From the NCBI GenBank assembly GCA_008921705.1, contig VFFE01006623.1, positions 278,344 through 342,343 of the forward strand: DNA of 64,000 nt, in the 5' to 3' direction. The first letter of the stretch is position 1; each line of letters begins with the position of its first letter. This DNA is from Burhinus oedicnemus. Lineage: Eukaryota; Chordata; Aves; Charadriiformes; Burhinidae. Shown piece after piece: positions 58,435 to 64,000 of this stretch. The position numbers were made by a program, and so were the translations under genes. The notes under the pieces were generated by a model. It was given only the letters and a program-made list of their open reading frames with translations. It ran no database searches and was not told the DNA's origin.

Positions 58435-61400
58435 AGATTAAGCTTAATACTTACAATTAACAGGAAACACAACCAAGGTGGTAGGGCTTTCAAATTCCAC
58501 AGGAAATCTGAATCTGAGCTGAGGTCATTTAATCAGTAAGATCAAGATTAATACCGAAGAAAAATTCAGATGGGTCATTTTCTTAATACCTCAGTTAGAG
58601 CAATTAAAATACAAGTTAAAAAAGAAAATTAAATCTTCACTTTGATTTATTTGATAACTTTAAGTCTATATTCCTACCACTAACATCAGAGGACGGAAAC
58701 TTTTGCAGCAGAAACTTAACTCTCTAATTTCTTCTATTTACCATATGACTGATTAACTGAAAACTTTTAAATCTACGCTTTATGACGTTCCCAGTGCTTT
58801 TACAGTGCTGCTTGCAAGGGTTCCAAAATACCCAAAAACATGTACTGGATTGAACAGTTTTTCCAGTCTTAGGGGTGTCTGGGGCAGTCAAATGAAGCAG
58901 CTCCTGGGAAATATTGATAGACTGGAGGGATATTCTTCAGTGGAAAGCTAGCCTACCGAGGGAAAACTCCTCTGCTTAGTCAAACAGGGACATAAAGCTC
59001 TTCAAGAGAATGAAGTCTTGGCTCACAAGATCAGAAACAGAGAAATTATTACAGCTTGTCCAATAGTTTTTTCTAACCTTAAGTAAAAGTAAAAAGAAAA
59101 AGAATATTATGACTGACCTGTGTCTTTAAAACAAGAGTTATTTAAGCTGGTAAGTTGATGCACACTTCTTCCCTTAAGGCAGAAAAAGGAATCACGTCCT
59201 AGAAAACATCACGAAGTCATGGTTCCTCTGAGTCAATGACCTGAAACGGTAATTGATCCTGGAAGCACAGCCTAGCACTGAGCAATGACTGTTCGCGGCA
59301 GACAACGGATCTGCATACGTTGTTCCTTCTCAGATATCACCACACATATTGTACACTATGTATTTTGTTTAAAATATTCTGAGAGCAGGAAGCCAAGAGG
59401 AAGACTGTGTATTTATACCTAGGTCCTAGCCTCTGAGTCACATTGTAGAGCCTTTTGGACTGAAATGACCCAGCTTGCAAAGATATGTTGTGAAGGAGCT
59501 GGGTTGGATTTTTTTCACAAAGATTTTCTTTAATCTGTCTCAGACAGTGGTTGCCAACCCTTTCGCTGTATGAAAGAGCTGTTCTGTCCCAGCCTATTAT
59601 TTTGTGCTTTAATAAAATGTAGCATGGGAGATTGAAAGCCTTTGCGTTCTTTTGATACTTTCACTAACAAGAGATATGGAGGCATTTCCACCTTGTAGCT
59701 CTGGCTAATTTAAGGCCTTCCACACAGATACATTATAAAAAAAGACAAGACTTTAGAAAGTATCTCATGTGCAAAATATTTATTAGTTACATATGGCCAT
59801 GTTGTACAGTCAATGTGAAGGAGAAATCCCTACTGAAGTCACAGAAAAGTTCAGCCTAAAAAAAAAGAAATTAAAAAAAAAAAATCAATCCTATGTGATT
59901 GCATTAAAATATTAATGTGTAACAACTAAAGTTTTCTTTTAAGCTAAAAATATCTTTGATTTTTAGAAGGAGAAGAAGAAAATACCAATGGAAATTAAGT
60001 ATTGATTTAACAAAAAGAGGCAGTTAATCCTTTATATACCACTTTTCTTTCTTAGAGCCACCATCATTTTACAAGCAAATTAGCATAAAACATGATTTAA
60101 CAGGCAAAATGCTCCTCCTGAACCCTGTAAGGAAGGCTCAAGACTGCACCAAACACAGCTCTCCATCCAGAGCCTGACCTCACAGCCAGACATGTGCACT
60201 GTTGGCAAGGGCCACAGAGCAACCCGCTTATCTATCTCTCCTGAGTATAACTGAGCATCAGCACAAACCAATCTTCTTCGCAGTTTATCCTACTGAGCCA
60301 GGCACTGGCATAGCTGAAGTACTGGCATACTTTGTGATAGGCTTTGTTATAGGGTTGGAGACAGCCAGCTGAGGCTGGTGACTTCTTAAATCACCCCATC
60401 AAAATTCAGTAGAAGTCATTTGCCTGAGCCCTGAAACACTGAAATGAAATGTTTTGGCCACCATCCCCTTACAGATCATTTGAGGAGCTGAGAAGAAAAT
60501 TATGGTCTCCTCACTCTCAAACTTACATTCTGCAGCGTAAAATATCCTCTATAAACTGAATGCTTCTTTCATTAGACTCAGCTGAGAAAATCCACACACC
60601 CCAGCCTCCATCAATTAAACTAATTGAAGCAGTAGGTTTAGCCTAGTTCCCCATTCATGACTGCTGAGCAATTGTTGGAAAAAAACAGCCCTCAAGCTTG
60701 AAAAACCTTACTTAATTAAAAAAAAAAAAAAAAGGGAAGGGGGTGGTTAAAGAAAGCCTTTAGAGACATCTGAAGGTAAATCTCTGAAAGGAGTAAAATA
60801 GGCTATAGTTGCAGAGTCACCATGCTGTCAGGCAAACTAAATGACATGCTGGAAGAAGCTTACAGGAGGTCCAGGAGTCCTTTGTGATAAATTCTGTCAC
60901 CTAACTGCAGACAGATTTGGGGTGGTTTTCTCATCTCTGAAGGAATTCAGCCAAAACTGTTTATTATTATGTTTTTCCTGCCTGAGAGGGCTGACCCTCA
61001 AGATGAAGAGTAGTACTACAAGCGGTATTTTAGAGTTATTTCCCGCCTTGGAGCAAAGCATATCATGTCGTGACAGGGGTGCAGGTTCCTAGGTGAAGTA
61101 TACTTATAACCACTTAAAACACGTGCATTTCTTCTGTGCTATCTTAATGTTACCTACGTTGAAAACTATTCAGATTATTTTTTCTGGAACTGTGACTATG
61201 TTTGTCACACAACTGCATGGTTCTCTGCTGTGTTTGGGTTAGTTTTGAGGAAAGTCTTCCTTTCCCAAGGATACCACAAATTAATGATTTTTTTTGTTTT
61301 TTCTATTCTCAGATCTGGGTGTTCTGTCAGATAATACATGTGCTGATGCGTGGAGCTTTTAGGAGCTCTTTGTAAAATAATCAGAAGAGGTTTCAGGCCA

Positions 61401-64000
61401 GGTCCCCAAAGCAGAGAAACAGCTGTATTGCTCCGTATTTCTGACACAGGAAGAATATTAGTTGATTTGTTTTTCAGATCTATTAAATGATTTTATGACC
61501 CATCCTACCAAATTATTCAAACGGTCTTTTTCATTTTAGTACAAGTTTTAGTTTTACACTCTGTTTGTTTGATCGTTTCAGCAGAGTACAAAATCGTGCC
61601 TTCAGGCACAGCCTGTTGCGAGAAGCCGTGTGAAGATGCATTGCCTTGTGGGGCTGAAAAAGATGCTTCCTTCCTTACTGCGTTATCTCCCAAAGCAGCC
61701 TGGTTGCACTAAGAGGAAAATAATTGATACACGTTTTTAGATGGCTGCAGTATGTTCACATTTTATTGCTAACCAAATTTACTGGCAATTGAGGGGTATA
61801 GATAGAGGTTTGTTTCTGGCCCTTAATTGGCAGGTTTCTTACAGAATGACAATCAGTGGTGCTTTCCCAGGAACAAGGGGTTCTGCTCTGCTTGGCCCTG
61901 ATATGAACTGTGTGAAGTTGCCAGGTCTTTACTTGCAGAAGTATCACTGAGTCCTTACAGGAGACTAAAAGATAAACTCACATCAGTTTTGAAGGTCTTA
62001 AACAGAGAGTTAACTTACTTTGGACTCTGTGCAACTTAGATTAGCTGCTCATTCAGATTTGAGGTTTAAGAAAACTCATAAAGGCTCTCTAATGATTCCT
62101 GAGAAAGTCTTTGTCAGTCAAGACCATACTATTTTCAGCTCAATTAATTAGACAACATTGGGTCCTGTGGCTTGCTATCGTTAGAAAGGAAGATTAGACA
62201 TTTGGCTTTTGATCATGGTCAAAATCAACCAGCAATCATCTTTGTTTGATGTTCCAGGTGTCTTCCTGTCCAGCACTTTACACCAAAAATTCTCTTTCTC
62301 TTTGCCATCACCTTCCCCCTTCCCACTTCTTGCTTTCCTCTTCCTCCACTGGACTGTCTACGACCTCTGTATCAAATAAAGATTTTGTATGTGAGAGCCA
62401 CCCATCTCAGTGTTAACAACAAAAATTCTCATTAGCATCTGGAATTTTTTTTTTTTTGGTGGTGAATAGAGATGCTCAACAAGGCTGTCTGGTTAATATT
62501 TCCTGTGCTTGATAAATTCACTGAGAACAACTTATTGCAAAATCAAAACAGAGGTGTTCAAAGGATCCAATGCTGTTATGCACCGAACTGAAATGTCTCC
62601 TATGGCCCTACAAAGGTCACCTTGAAATTTAGAGAAGCAGTTGCGTGGCCATCTGAAATTGGCAGTTAGAAAATTAATTCCACAGTCAAGATACCAGACT
62701 AAATTAGCATGTTATTGAAGATCCATTTAAGATTCCATTTACTACTCTGAGAAATAATTTGTCATTCCCATTGCTAACCACCACACAGAGCTTATTCCTG
62801 ACATAGCAGAACTCCTTTTGCCCCCCACCAGCAATATTAGCTGTGACAACCCTGCTTCCACCAAGCCTTTACCTCAAACGTACCTCATTTTCAGAGCTTT
62901 CTTAAGTAAGTTCTTGAATCAGGTACCTAATCTTACTCATTAATCTTGCTCAATAATGTAAATGTAGCTTTATAGATTTTGATAGAGCTACTTGTGTTTA
63001 AGGCACTAACTTTGTTAAACGTTTCTGAAGTCCAGTCCAGCTGGACTGTCTGTATTTCCCTTAGGTGCAACATAAATAAATAGTTCACAAGGGCTGAAAT
63101 GCTACAATCGTATCAGTTTCTATTTTAATTACCTAGCACAGTCCTAATATAAAAACTGAGAATGATAAAGTTTCACTTAATTCGCAGAGAGATAAGCTGC
63201 CCTGCTGAAGGAATTATTTGATTTATATTGAGTTTTTAGGGAAAGAGACACACTTTCTTTCTGAAGAACATGTGAAACTGAAGCTACAATAGCCAAAAAG
63301 AAACTGGGAGCTTTGTCGTCACCTTCAGTGGAAGTGAGCAGGATATAATTTCAAAATCATAGGTACTTTCTGGAGATTTTCTAGTCTAGTCTGACAGAGA
63401 AGATGACATTTCATTTCTGGCCTGCTTTGGGGTTTTTTTTATTGTTCTCTTATACTCTATTTTGTAGTCTCACGTTCCTATATTTTTCCCAAATTCTAAG
63501 TCTGTTCAAAGATGTCATTTGTAAGTATTTTATGTGAAATACATATTGCCCAAGTATATAAAAACATGCTGACCAACAGTTGTACATAATGCACGGTGGG
63601 ACTGAAGCAAGACAGATTTTTGTTTCCTTGGTTTCTTTCCTGGCTTGCACATGTTGCATAAAGGATAACTTTTCAAAAGCAGCTACTTGGCTTAGGAGTT
63701 TAAGTTCCATTTTCAAAAAATACTTATACATTTAAGAATCCTCAAGCTCAGTGACTTAGTCTCTAAGTCCATTTGGAAAAATGCATGTGAGTGCTTTTGA
63801 AAATCACAGCTAAAGCCAATTATCTCAGCAAAACCTGAGATTCAGACAGGGAGAAAAAATAAGGTATTCTACAAAGAGATGAATGAGAATATTACAGCAG
63901 ATAAAAGAAAGCATATGAGCTGAAAATTAGGTATAAAAAGCATCTCAATAAATTAGAGAAACTGAAAGGAGGAAAAAATACTGTGTTTTGCTGCTACTGA
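58435..64000. other. Unassigned AT-rich sequence
   Basis: About 5.6 kb with no recognisable gene, RNA or clear transposon. Homopolymers: A16 at 60718-60733 and T13 at 62445-62457. All frames are under 95 codons with no known motif. Confidence 0.6.

Noticed and set aside
1..64000. CRISPR arrays, prokaryotic operons, phage or defence systems
   Set aside because: No regularly spaced repeats, no dense coding and no ribosome-binding-site pattern; the density of CR1 and LTR elements shows vertebrate nuclear DNA.

Overview
The window looks like gene-poor, AT-rich avian nuclear DNA. The evidence is at least sixteen CR1 LINE copies, whose 3' ends carry the short tandem ATTCTATG-type terminus and the conserved '(A/G)GGTTGGAAGGGACC' 3' untranslated block, together with long-terminal-repeat sequences of a type I recognise from bird genomes. 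A neognath bird is the best guess. No complete host gene, rRNA, tRNA, CRISPR array or prokaryotic feature is visible. The window is probably intergenic or deep intronic.

Layout. CR1 copies total about 10 kb (roughly 16% of the window), six on + and ten on -. Plus-strand copies lie at about 147-640, 5261-5773, 17977-18505, 30968-32240 (split), 38128-40104 (split) and 56960-58434. Minus-strand copies lie at 2051-2840, 14661-15475 (split), 20111-20620, 21691-23000, 36593-37148, 41484-42028, 45521-46446, 46617-46790, 52685-53133 and 56173-56260. All are 5'-truncated. Four 3' untranslated types can be told apart, so the insertions come from several subfamilies. The longest copy (56960-58434) keeps the reverse-transcriptase core, including FADD, and is interrupted by one nonsense codon.

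Nested elements. A solo LTR of about 813 bp (31203-32015) sits inside a CR1 with a visible target-site duplication. A composite LTR-like element of about 1.48 kb (38185-39660) sits inside another CR1. Its last 300 bp are the inverse of a module in the first LTR, including a degenerate 45-bp repeat that stays open in frame. A third region (about 18880-19515) looks like an LTR or other promoter: three CCAAT boxes and a TATAAAA box.

Most interesting observation. The CR1 at 14661-15475 is interrupted by a 128-bp segment that is a 94.5% copy of ordinary-looking sequence lying 1,270 bp downstream (16391-16518). One junction carries a six-base fold-back copy of the adjacent CR1 sequence, which is the signature of replicative template switching rather than transposition.

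Simple sequence includes a perfect (ATT)20, a (GGGAA)14 inside a 110-nt pure purine run, an 11-G run and several A/T homopolymers. Between these, long stretches (23.0-31.0, 32.2-36.6, 42.0-45.5, 46.8-52.7, 53.1-56.2 and 58.4-64.0 kb) hold nothing I can name, apart from two possible very old repeat relics and one weak candidate exon (41263-41365, minus strand). I found no new multi-gene system; the novelty here lies in repeat structure and rearrangement.
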